Assembly (NCBI RefSeq): GCF_014898055.3
Contig: NW_023604861.1
Location: forward strand, 96,784,083 to 96,848,082
Direction: 5' to 3'
DNA length: 64,000 bases
Source: Talpa occidentalis
Lineage: Eukaryota; Chordata; Mammalia; Eulipotyphla; Talpidae
Shown: in pieces, positions 12,671-23,011 of the stretch
Position numbering within the stretch: the stretch's first letter is position 1
How the letters are laid out: every line of letters starts with the position of its first letter
Made by a program: the position numbers and the translations under genes
The notes under the pieces: generated by a model
Told to the model about the DNA's origin: nothing
The model's input: only the letters and a program-made list of their open reading frames with translations
Databases searched by the model: none

Positions 12671-12939
12671 CTTATAATATGTTTGATTTGTAGTAAGATA
12701 CTACTTTCCAGGGTATGTTCAAAGCACTTGTTAGGTATTGATTGAACTCCTCAAAGAACATTTCGTTCCCTTCTTCATACTTCCCATAGTTTTTTGAGTA
12801 CTCCTTTTGAATGCAGTGATTGGTCAAATGGCAGGTCTTGTCTTGGAAATTATCAACATGGTATGGTTCTGAGGCAGTCCGAAGTACACCCTCTCTATAG
12901 AGGTAGATATTATATTGATGATCCACCAAGACCCAGCTC
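12671..12939 (-). pseudogene. TTL: TTL exon 5, duplicate with 1-base deletion (copy 1)
   Basis: Matches 31448-31717 but is 269 rather than 270 bases. One A is missing near 12715 (GGGTATG here, GGGTAATG in copy 2). After ALNI the reading frame shifts and runs to a stop about 13 codons later near the donor, losing LLQIKHIIR. Splice sites are intact. The deletion fits uncorrected long-read error at a contig end better than a real mutation, because many non-coding 1-base indels separate the copies. Confidence 0.85.
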
Positions 12940-13488
12940 CTACAAGTCAATAAAACACTGCTTTATTCAACTCACCCAAGGTTTCGCCATATTATATATA
13001 TCATTCGCACACCTTGACTCTTTTGAGAGGAATCAGAGGATGGAGGTAGGTTCTAAAGTTACAGGAGGACTGAAAGCTGACCACAGCTATGGAACTAAAG
13101 CATTCAGAGATGGGGAGGGTGGCGGAGGGTAAGCACAAAGAGGGAGGAAGCACAATGGACTATGGCTGATTTGATGGCGGGTACACTATGGTGATGATAC
13201 CTAATGTGGGGTGGGATCATAATGGTAGCCCAATTTAAAAAATAATAAATACATTTATAAAAATAAGGTTACAGGATGCAAGTTATGACACTTAGCAAGA
13301 TATGGGTTATACCTCTAATGAGGCAAACAAAATACTTCACCACAAATGACCAGAAGACTTCGATCTATTAAAAGAGAGCATTTTGTAGAGATCTGGATGG
13401 GTTAAGGTTTAATCACACTTGTTGCTCCTCTAGTAATTTTAAAAAGATTATTCCTCCTGAAGCTGATCTGACATAAGACTGGTGTTCA
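12940..13488. other. TTL intron 4 stretch, nothing assigned (copy 1)
   Basis: Intron sequence between exon 5 and a SINE. No repeat family was recognised. A small multi-base difference between copies lies near 13409 versus 32190. Copy 2 is at about 31718-32276. Confidence 0.4.
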
Positions 13489-13489
13489 A

Positions 13490-13941
13490 GGGCCTCCCTG
13501 GTGGCGCAGTGGGTTTGAGTGCAGCGCTATGAAGCTATCCACAGCCTTTGCAGTGCAGGTTCAATTCCCAGCCCGCCAGGGAGATACCCACATGGCGTGG
13601 CAGACCTCTCCAGTCTCGCCCGCTGCTCCCCTCAGCAGTGTATTTCAGTCAGTCTGCCTGTTCTGTTCCCCACTCTGTCTCTGGTGAATCCTCACACCCC
13701 CACACCTCTGGCCTGTACACCATTTCTTATCCGCAGCCACTGCAGCACGAGTTCAATTCCCGGCCAGGGAGGTGATCCACATGGTGCAGCAGACCTCTCC
13801 TGTCTTGCCAGCTGCTCCCCTCAGCAGTGTGTTTCAGTCAATCTGCCTCTTCTTCTCCTGCTCTGGTGAATTCTCTCACCCTTCCACACCTCTGGCCTGT
13901 ACCCCAGTTCTTGTATAAATAAATAAATTTTAAAAAAAAAA
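13490..13941 (+). mobile_element. Dimeric tRNA-derived SINE (copy 1)
   Basis: Two SINE units in tandem. The first (13490 to about 13729) runs from GGCCTCCCTGGTGGCGCAG to GCCTGTACACCATTTC and lacks its A-tail. The second (about 13730-13941) begins inside the head at CCGCAGCCACTGCAG and has the A-rich tail. A short GTTCA at 13484-13488 and 13942-13946 may be the target duplication for the pair. Confidence 0.85.
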
Positions 13942-14362
13942 GTTCATGAAATCCTTAAAAAGTGGGACACAAATAATTAAGTGAAGACTTATTATTTGAA
14001 AGGGGGAAGGTGTTGTGTCATCTGTTGTATCTGAATTATGTGTTCTATGTACATCTCTCAGTTTCTTTCATGAGCAAGTACTATCTGTACTATCTATATA
14101 TTTCTCTTTGGTTCCATCAGTTATGTTCATTAAAAGAATACTAAGAAAATTCATAATTTTAATAACATTTTCTAGAAAGCAAAAAGAAATGTTAAAAGAA
14201 AAATAGAAAATGAGGTACAGAAGCTCAGTTCCATTCAGCAGCACTCAATTTTGGTAACATTAAATACAAAACTTTCTTACATTCCATGTGACCCCTCTCA
14301 TCACACACTACTGCAATTTTTTCAGATGGGTAAAACAAAACCTCCAGACACAAATGCATTAC
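13942..14362. other. TTL intron 4 stretch next to exon 4, nothing assigned (copy 1)
   Basis: AT-rich sequence between the dimeric SINE and the exon 4 donor, with no repeat or exon recognised. Copy 2 is 32733-33154. Confidence 0.4.
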
Positions 14363-14498
14363 CGAATGTCAAACTTGCGATGACCTGGCTCCAGAAGCAG
14401 AGGGTGCTCAAGGTATTTCTGGATCACGTGCACCTGGCCCTGGTTGTCTATAAAATCCAGAAGCTCTGTAGCCTCCGAGGAGATGAGAATGCCTTCAC
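14363..14498 (-). CDS. TTL: TTL exon 4, duplicate (copy 1)
   Basis: Same exon as 33155-33290, with identical splice sites and no coding difference that I could see. It lies left of the assembly gap. It is probably the same genomic exon assembled twice. Confidence 0.85.
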
Positions 14499-15015
14499 CT
14501 GACAGGGCAAAATCAAAACAGAATTAGTCCAGGTTATCCCAAGAGAAAAAGCTCTCTAGAAAGCCAGAAAGAAAATACTAACTATAGGAAAATTGACAAG
14601 AGGCTTTTATTAGCCTTCTTACTCTTCTCTTCTTCCCCACTTCTCTCTGCCAATTGCTCAAACCGCCCCTCTTCCCACAAGCGCATCAGGGTATTAACTC
14701 TTTTTCCCTATAGAATATGAACACTATCTCAGCAGGCTTCAACCATGAAATTTCATATTCACAGACTTTCAAAGTGTCTAGCAGCCTAAATAAGTGCCAC
14801 CCCACTAGTAAGCCACTGGCTACCACCATGAAGACTGTATATTGCTTATGGCCAATAAACCCACATCTAACCCCGTATCTTACAGAATATCAAGAAGGTC
14901 AGGACATAAAGATGAATGTAGAAATACATTCCTCGTAACACTATAATATTAAAAAATGGGATACATTCAAAGTGCCCATCAACATTAAGTAAATGATACA
15001 ATAGCCTTCTGAATG
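14499..15015. other. TTL intron 3 stretch, nothing assigned (copy 1)
   Basis: Includes the pyrimidine tract CTTCTTACTCTTCTCTTCTT near 14614, too far from exon 4 to be its acceptor tract. Copy 2 is at about 33291-33810. Confidence 0.4.
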
Positions 15016-15445
15016 GCTTTATTGAAATACATTGTGCATGCCATAAAATCAAGTTTTTATTATATTCAAGGTTTTGCAACCATCACTATAATGTAATTTA
15101 TAGCATTTCATTAACGCCCAAAAGAATCCATCCCCATCAGATGTCATTCTTTATTCACTCTTCACACTAGCCCTAACAATCACTAATTTACATTCTTTCT
15201 GTATGGATTTGCCTATCCTAGATGTTTTATATAAAAGGAATCATATGGTATGTAGCCTTTTTGTGTATGGCTTCTTTCATTTAACATGTTTTCAAGGTTC
15301 ATCTATGTTGTACCTTGCAGTACATTTCTTCATTTCTTTTGTGACTAAATTATATTCCATTACATGGATATACCACATTTTTTTCATTCATTCAATGATT
15401 GACAGGTTGTTTAAGCTCTGTTTGCTCTTATAAATAATGTGGGAC
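15016..15445 (-). mobile_element. Old L1 3' UTR fragment (copy 1)
   Basis: Reads as reverse complement of an L1M-type 3' UTR: plus-strand phrases TTTCAAGGTTCATCTATG, AAATTATATTCCATTAC and GGATATACCACATTTTTT are characteristic. Copy 2 is at about 33808-34246. Confidence 0.65.
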
Positions 15446-15456
15446 ACAAATATTAT

Positions 15457-15652
15457 GTGAGAGGAGACAGAGTGGGAAGCAGTACAGGCGGATTGACTGA
15501 AATACAATGCTGAGGGGAGGAGTGGGTGAGACAGGAGAGGTCTGTTGCGCCAAGTGCGTTAGCTCCCTGGCTGGGGATTGAACTCGTGCTGCAGTGGCTG
15601 CCGATAGCTTCATAGTGCTGAGACTTAACCCCTTGCACCACCAAGGAGGGCC
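15457..15652 (-). mobile_element. tRNA-derived SINE lacking its tail (copy 1)
   Basis: Minus-strand SINE with head near 15652 (GGCCCTCCTTGGTGGTGC) but without the 3' region and A-tail; it stops at GTGAGAGGAGACAG. No target duplication was found. Confidence 0.85.
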
Positions 15653-15798
15653 TAATCTTGTGATTTAGACTTGCATTTCCATAATACTAATGATGTTGAG
15701 CATGAGCTTACTGACTATATATCTTCTTTAGAGAAATGTCTACTTATATTCTCTGCTAATTTCTTAAGTGGGTTGTTTGTTATTTTATTGTTAATTTG

Positions 15799-16087
15799 GT
15801 TTTTTTTGTTTTTTTAAAAAAAGATTTTATTTATTTATGCATACAAAAGCTGGGGTACAGGCCAGATTTGCGGGGAGTGAGAGGATTCAGAGTGGGGAGA
15901 CAGAGTGGGGACCAGAACAGGCAGATCGACTGAAATAGACTGCTGAGGGGAGCAGCAGGCGAGTGAGGAGAGGTCTGCTGCTCCATGTGGGTTGCTCCCT
16001 AGCTGGCTGGTGATCGAACTCACGCTGCAGAGGCTGTGGATTGCTTCATAGTGCAGTGCTTAACCCCTTGTACCACCAGGGAGGTCC
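15799..16087 (-). mobile_element. tRNA-derived SINE (copy 1)
   Basis: Full-length minus-strand element with a 14-base duplication TTATTGTTAATTTG at 15785-15798 and 16088-16101. Confidence 0.92.
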
Positions 16088-16104
16088 TTATTGTTAATTT
16101 GTAA

Positions 16105-16985
16105 GAGCTCTTTATATCTGGGTGCCTTCTAAGGTCAATGGCTTACAACATCTTCTCCCATTCAGAACAGCTCACTCTCACATATTGCCCTCTTAAAGCC
16201 ACAACTACCTTCCTCCCACCACCACTCTCCTGATCCCTGGCAACCACCAATCTTCTCCATTTCTTAAATTTTGTAATTTCAAAGTATTATGTAAAGAGAA
16301 TTATACAGTATGTGGTCTTTGAAATTGCTTTTTCATTCATCATTACTTCCCTGAGGATTCATCCAAGCTGTTGCATTTACCAGTAGTTCCCTTCCCTTTT
16401 ATTGCTGAGTAGTACACTCCATGGTATCAATACACCAGTTTGTTAAACCATACACCAGTTAAAGGTCATCTGAGTTGTTTCCAGTTTGAGCTATTATGAA
16501 TATAGTTGCTATGAGCAGTTATGTGCAGGTTTAATCTAGGGCGTGTGTGCCTTGCCACATGAATTTTAGAATAAGCTTGGTGTAAACAAAAATCTTGCAG
16601 GCTCTTGATAGCAATCATATTAAAGATACAGACCAATTTGGGGTGAATCAGCATCTTTAGTACGCTGATTCTTGCTATGCATGGACATGATTTGTCTGTC
16701 CATTTATTTAGTTCATCTTTGATGTTTTTTCAGTTACTTTGTAATTTTTAGCATCTAGATCCTGTATATACATGTCTTGCTAAGTTTATACATAAGCATC
16801 TCATTTTCTTTGGTGTGAATATAAATGTACCATGGTCTTAGTTTTAGTTCCCACATGCTCATCACTAGTATACAGGAATGAAACTGATTTTTGTGTGTTG
16901 ATCTCATCTCTTGCAACCTTGCTGAACTCATCTTTCAGTTTTAGGACTTTCCATCTATGCTTTAGATTTACAGTTCATAGTATTT
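16105..16985 (-). mobile_element. Old L1 ORF2 / 3' UTR fragments (copy 1)
   Basis: Plus strand shows reverse-complement L1 text: CCTGGCAACCACCAATCTTC, GCTGAGTAGTACACTCCATG, and an ORF2 part near 16890-16945 (TTTTTGTGTGTTGATC, CTTGCTGAACTCATC). Copy 2 is at about 34903-35785. Confidence 0.6.
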
Positions 16986-18038
16986 GGGTCTCATACTTTC
17001 AGTACAGATTAATTTAATACTGCATCTATCCTAAAAGCCAACCCCTTTTTCATCTACCCCATTTTTGTCACTTGTACCATTTGGTTAGCCTCTTTAAAAA
17101 GAAATTGCAAATCATTTCGGAAAGCTCCCTTCTCTTCATGAACATGACTCATACTTTTTCAGCCCCCTTAGGAACCACACTCAAATTTCTTAGTACCTCT
17201 TTATTGCCACCTGCTAATTCTTCACTATAGACCTTGGTCTCTCTTTTGCTATAGCACCTTGCATACTACTTTGAGAATAATCATCTTAAAACATCACTCT
17301 TCTACTAATACTCTGAAACTATTTCAATCACTAGTGACAACTTGCTCTCCAGAATCTGGTCACATTCCCTCTCATCCAACCTTACTTTTCTTCTTATGTT
17401 ATTTCCTTATTAATGATTTCTTACAGAAAGTTAATATATCTAATAATACTGGTAGGTGGGTAAAATTAGTGTGAAGGAGATACTTTTTATAAAGTTTAAG
17501 AAATTATTATTCAGAAAACATAGCATTAAGGGAAATGGAAAAGTTATCCACAGTCTTATTTCCTAATGTATATTTTCCCTCCATGTTACCTTTCTTTGCA
17601 TAGGAGTTCAATCATGGTGAACTCACTTCTTTATCCTTTTTCACTTTATGCTGCCAATATTTCCACTGTTTCTACATTAACTTCACAATTATGTTAGTGG
17701 CTGAAAAAAGTACACATTTGTGGATGTAAAAAAAAGTACACATTTGTTTACTGATTGCTGGACAATACGACTGTTTTTAAATAATATTGTGCTATGACTG
17801 GTAACATAGTAGTAAGTTTGCAGTAGATCACCCTAATTTCCTTTTGAAATACTTCCCTGGACTAAATTTTCAGGAATGAGATTAGTGGGCCAAAGAACAT
17901 GAACACATTATGGCTCTACACTGTTATTCTATCACTTTTTCAAAGGGCTGTGGATTACCACTAAGTGGGAGAGCTCACAAACTTCAGCAACAGTGTCACT
18001 AAGGGTAACTTTATTTTGTAGATATACAATGATACGTA
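16986..18038. other. TTL intron 3 stretch up to the gap, nothing firm (copy 1)
   Basis: AT-rich sequence. The part near 17750-17920 (TAATATTGTGCTATG, ATTAGTGGGCCAAAG) looks like another degraded reverse-oriented L1 piece. Copy 2 is at about 35786-36846. Confidence 0.35.
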
Positions 18039-18138
18039 NNNNNNNNNNNNNNNNNNNNNNNNNNNNNNNNNNNNNNNNNNNNNNNNNNNNNNNNNNNNNN
18101 NNNNNNNNNNNNNNNNNNNNNNNNNNNNNNNNNNNNNN
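18039..18138. other. Assembly gap, exactly 100 N
   Basis: A run of 100 N, the common placeholder length for a gap of unknown size. The sequence on its left is re-entered about 18.8 kb later at 36846, so the two flanks overlap rather than being separated by missing sequence. Confidence 0.99.
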
Positions 18139-18788
18139 TATTACTGAGATGCAAATAATTTTCTTTAATTATCTCCTGGACTGTTGCAAGTCTTTGGAAC
18201 CTCTAGTTTTACCAACAATTTCACTGCTTTTATGAAAGAAAGGGTTTTCAAAGGTTCTTAATGTGCTATTCCCACTCATGTTCTTTCATGTGGATTTTGA
18301 AAAGAAGTTCTGCTTGCATAAATCTTCAAGCTGTGCAACCAAGTATTCCACTGGACAGGAGTTTATTTCCTTTACCTTTATGGATCCTTTTGGGAAAACC
18401 TCTTTAAAGTATTATGGGACCTCGGGGGCAATGAGAACTTCAGAAGCAGTTAATGACAGCAAATTGAGCTAGACTCTAAGAGAAGAACTGCAAAACCTTT
18501 GAACCCATCCACTCTCAGGATCCTAGGGTCCAAGTCTGCTTGTCCCAAACAAGTTTGGTAGGCACCAGAAACTTGATGCTTAAGGCTAGTGTTTCTGGTA
18601 TGGAAGGACATTTCTCTGTGCCCAAAATATGTTTAAGGAGTGAAACCAGCCATGGAAAGTAGGCCAACCACACAAGGGAAAGGAGTTCGCAGGACTCAGT
18701 CTTATCACACAAGAAGTTACAAGTTAATTACAGTTTACACAAACTGTACAAGGACATCTCTGAGACTAAGAACCCCTGTGGTGGCTTT
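18139..18788. other. Sequence between gap and copy 2, no gene seen
   Basis: 650 bases that do not occur elsewhere in the window. If the duplication is a contig overlap, this is sequence that lies just left of position 1 in copy 1. It may be TTL 3' UTR or 3' flank. No repeat family or coding frame was recognised. Confidence 0.6.
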
Positions 18789-18876
18789 GAAAGTCTCAGT
18801 AAGGACATCTTGGTGTCTGGCTAATTATGGAAGCAGCCTCATTTTTAGAAGCCCCTCCACCTCCACCCCATGTTTA

Positions 18877-19146
18877 TTTTTTTTATTTTAATTAATTCAG
18901 TTATTTATACAAGATCTGGGGTGTAGGCCAGAAGTGCGGGGTGTGAGAGGATTCACCAGAGACAGAGTGGGCAGCAGAACAGGCAGATCTACTAAAGTAT
19001 ACTGCTAAGGGGAGCAGTGGGGGAGACAGGAGAGGTCTGCTGTGCCATGTGGGTCAGCTCCCTGGCCAGGAATAGAACTCATGCCGAAGTGGCTGGTGAT
19101 AGCTTGATAGCTCTGTGACTTAACTCCTGTGCCACCAGAGAGGCCC
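18877..19146 (-). mobile_element. tRNA-derived SINE (copy 2 of 86-356)
   Basis: Same insertion as 86-356, with the same 14-base flanking duplication at 18863-18876 and 19147-19160. Confidence 0.9.
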
Positions 19147-22100
19147 CCACCCCATGTTTAAAGCACACAAAACCTCCTTCACAACCATGGATCTCACCCC
19201 ACAACTTGCATCCTGATTTAGACAACACGTGTAAGAGATGACAGACTAGACTGTGATAGCTGAAATTGTTTCAGTGCTTGACCTAGTTCATGTTTTTGAA
19301 GGACAATTTGGTTTATACATTGTGCAACCTGCTGGTGTCAGCAAGTGATGCCAACATCTCACCTGTTTTCTTATGATCTAAGGGCTCAGAATTTTTTACA
19401 TTCTTACATTCTTTGGGGAAAAATTAGAGAAATGCAACAGAGAGCCTCTATGACTTATAAAGTCTAAATATTTGCTATCTGAAACTTTACAAAACTCTGC
19501 CTACCTCTGGTTAAATGGTTTCAAATAACCCATGACATCCTAGGACAGCCAACACCCACAGTAAGATGACAACCAAAGGGCACGAAAACACTTGAAATAT
19601 CATTACTTTACTTTAATGCTCCAGGCATTTTAGACATTCATAAAGTCACCTTATTTCAGAAGTCATTTCCTCTTAGGTACAGATTCAGCGTCCACGATCA
19701 GAGACAAGGTATCACTGAACTTTCTCTATAATACCCACATACTACAGGGGACCCATGCTGGCACCCTGTCTTCTCTGGTAGAGCTCCCCACCATACCCAC
19801 AGTGAGGCTGCACCACCCCTACCACCCCTACTTGACAGCCTCAAATGTTCATGTAGCTTCACGCTGCTTGTGGGATCTGTGGATTTATACATTTCCAGCA
19901 CTACCAGATATTCCAAGTCTGTGATAATCATCCCGAGGCACTAGTGAGACATCACATCAGCACCTGCTCCATTGTATCATACAGACACTGAGGCACTTCA
20001 TATATTCTGGGTAAAAGAGTTTATAATTACCACAGGAATTAATTGTGGGAGAGGTCTTTTCTGTCAATAATTAGTAACCTTAACAGATATTTAGCAGATA
20101 TTTAAATTCATGTCTGTTTACATTTGTTGTCAAGGCTGCATAAACTGCTGAAGTAAATGAGAGCGTGTTTGAGTTTCCAGCGCTATGAGGAGAAGCAAAG
20201 AGAACCCGCTTAGACAACACTGGCTTGCATCATGAATACAGAGGCAACAGCTGGTCATTCTTAAAGGCCCTGTCCTTCCAGAAGGGATTTATTAAAGCCC
20301 CAGGGTTTGACTCTTTCAAGGTAAAAATGTTTGTTGTTCTTTCTCAGGCAGCGCTTCCCAGCATCTTGAAGCCTGCTTCATGTCTGAGGTTCCGATTTCA
20401 CTGGTCAAGGGTGGGAGGAAGAAAGGGAATATGTGGACATCAACATTTTTAAAAACTAATTCCAGCATATAGCCAGTACTGAGAACCTTGGGACTAAAGG
20501 TTCTTGAGTCTTGCTAATCTCATCTGTCCTCACTGAAAGTCCTTGAGGTAGTCCCTGGGTCAAGCAATACTCTCTTCCATGAGATAAGAAACTAAGGCAC
20601 AGAGAGGTTAGCAGGTTCCTCTGACACTGTGCAGCCAAATGACAGCACCAAGATTGAATGGACATCTCCAAATAAATGACACCTTGTCCCCTAGCGACAC
20701 GTACACGGACTATACCTATGAAGACTGACTGGGGAGCAAGGTGTGACCATCTGTGCCAAGGACATCATGGAAGGGTATGGAACAGTTCTGAGCTAACCAT
20801 TTCATCAAAAGAGAAAACAAATGGCTAAATACTTATTTGAAACCATGTGAAAAATAAAGTATAACTTTTTTAGGACTGATTACTTGCACATATATGCTAT
20901 ATTAATTAAGGTTTCTTAGAAATTCCACCAAGACCCACAGACTTCCTGTTTGTGATGCTTTCTGTATTAATTCCTAATTTACTTCTTACCTGTCATTATA
21001 AGAGCTGGAAAACTCTTTAATGTCCCTGTAATGTAGGTCTAAAAAAGCACTACACATCTGCATTTGCACGTGACCACATGATACAAACCTCTGTGCCTCC
21101 CCCATCATTAGCCCACTATGCTTGCCAGGTACCCAGTACCCTCTCCTGGGTGTTCATCTGCCCATGATTTGCTTAGAAGTCCAAAACACTAACCCATCAG
21201 CTGCACTGGGCCTCCAGAATTGACTTTTACCACTGACTATTTTATTTCACTCAGGATGCAAACTTCACTATTCACATTCTGGGTAACTACCAAGACTTAT
21301 TTTGCAAAAACAAATGCCCTGCAATCTCACCTAGTCGTCCCTTCCTCCATTTCACATGACATAATGCCTTCACATTCTACACCCACTGCTGCATCTGTGA
21401 AATAATTTTATCATGATTCCCTTCTCCACTGTAAGCTCCCACATCACATCCTGGATGAGGAGGCATAGCCTTTTCCTTTAAAAAAGTCTCCCCGACTGCA
21501 GAACTGTTTCTTGAGCCAAGTAGAATCAAATAATGAAGCACACGCAGGGACAAAGGGAGACATAGCATGTCCTAGGGAGGAAGATGCCTTTCCACGGACT
21601 GCTGTGGTTCCAAGCACACTCTAAAAAAGGTCCTGCTCCTCAGTTCACACTGTAAAAGGCATCTGTTCTTCCACTGCAACTTATGTGGCCTCCTGAAGAC
21701 TACGTAATATTCATCGATGCTAAGTGGGTACTACACCTAACAGGACATATTTATTGACTTACAAGATGCAGTGTGGAGCTCTGAAACGATTTTTTTCCCA
21801 CTTGGAGACATACACTTACTTATTCAGAGCCCCTCCCTCATTTCAAGAGGCACACGCACAGCAAATCTCCTTGGAATAGAATCTGCCTCTCCAGCTCCTG
21901 CAGAAGGGGCTTGGAAAGCAAGGAGAACAAAAAGAGGCAATACTATCTGTGCCCGGGGCAGTGCCACCTGGGGGTGGGGAGACTCTATCCTCCTGCCCCC
22001 TAGAGGGGTTTTCACAAAAATTAAAATTTAAAAAAAAAAAGTGAAGAAAAGGGAACTTTGCAAAAGTGCATGTAGAATTCTGGTTAAAACAAAGATAACT

Positions 22101-22896
22101 GAGGCATCATATTTCAAAGACCCACCACCCTCAAGTATGAAGTAAAGCAAGACACTGTGTTTTTTCTCGCTCATGCTTATTTGATGCTTACGAGTTTGCC
22201 ACTTGGTTTCTAAAACATGCAGAGAGCAGCGTTTGTGGTTTAGGTGTCCAGGCCATACCAACCCTGACAGCTGACTCACCAAAGACTATCAGGAACAGAA
22301 GGAACCCCCTTCACTGCCACGCAGCCCACAGCACAGACCAAAAACTAGTGGTGCATGCTTGTCCGGAATTTCATGGTGCAGTGCCATGGAGGGGGATGAG
22401 TAGGGACCACCCAGGCAACCTCCAGAATGCTCTGACATCCAACGCACGTCCCAGAACAGAAGGGTTGCAGCTGGGCGGAGAGGTAAGGCACTAAGGCTGC
22501 AGCAGGTAGGAAGACACCAACCAAAGGTCCAAAGCTACAACCCCGGGAGGAGAGGCGCTGTTCACGACGCTGCCTTAGGATAAAAATCAGATTTTTTAAA
22601 GGATAAGAACATAAAATAATCAAATTCCTGTTTTTTTGCCCTCCAAAGGATACTTTGCTTTCCCCTCAGAGAAATCTGCCTCAGTTCTCAAATTGGAACA
22701 GCAGCGTAGAGGGCTCCAGAGCAAGCACTTGTTGGGGAAGTCACCTTCTTTTCCCACGCTCTCTCTTCCATCATGTCTTTGCAAGTCGCCTTTCCTTTTT
22801 CCTGTTTCGGCTTGAGGATAAGCATTCCGGACATTTCACCTTCCCCTGGAGTAGGACCAAATACTTCTTCTGAGGCAGCTCTGAGCACCCCCTGGG

Positions 22897-23011
22897 TCAC
22901 AGCTTGATGAACGCAGCGGGCAGGGTGGGCTGCTGCTCGGTGTCTGGGGGCGGGAAGACACTGGATATGGCTATGTCCACGATGCCCTGGCACAGCTCTG
23001 GGTAAAGCTTC
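22897..23011 (-). CDS. TTL: TTL coding exon 7 with stop (copy 2)
   Basis: A 115-base final exon after acceptor CCAG|GAAGC. It starts [20 protein letters not shown] and ends AAFIKL before a TGA at 22899-22897. The last about 18 residues look less conserved than the rest. The 3' UTR continues to the left. Confidence 0.93.

Larger units (their letters stand above)
1..18038 (+). repeat. Direct duplication, copy 1 (ends at gap)
   Basis: Matches 18789-36846 along its full length in the same orientation, starting AAGTCTCAGTAAGG and ending GATATACAATGATACGTA directly at the gap. It probably extends left beyond the window. The same SINEs, L1 pieces and TTL exons 4-7 occur in the same order. The copies differ by scattered 1-base indels, few substitutions and a handful of 2-10 base changes. 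Confidence 0.97.

Noticed and set aside
12794..13132. Open frame on the plus strand across TTL exon 5 (and 31572-31949)
   Set aside because: It is the antisense shadow of TTL exon 5 continuing into intron 4.
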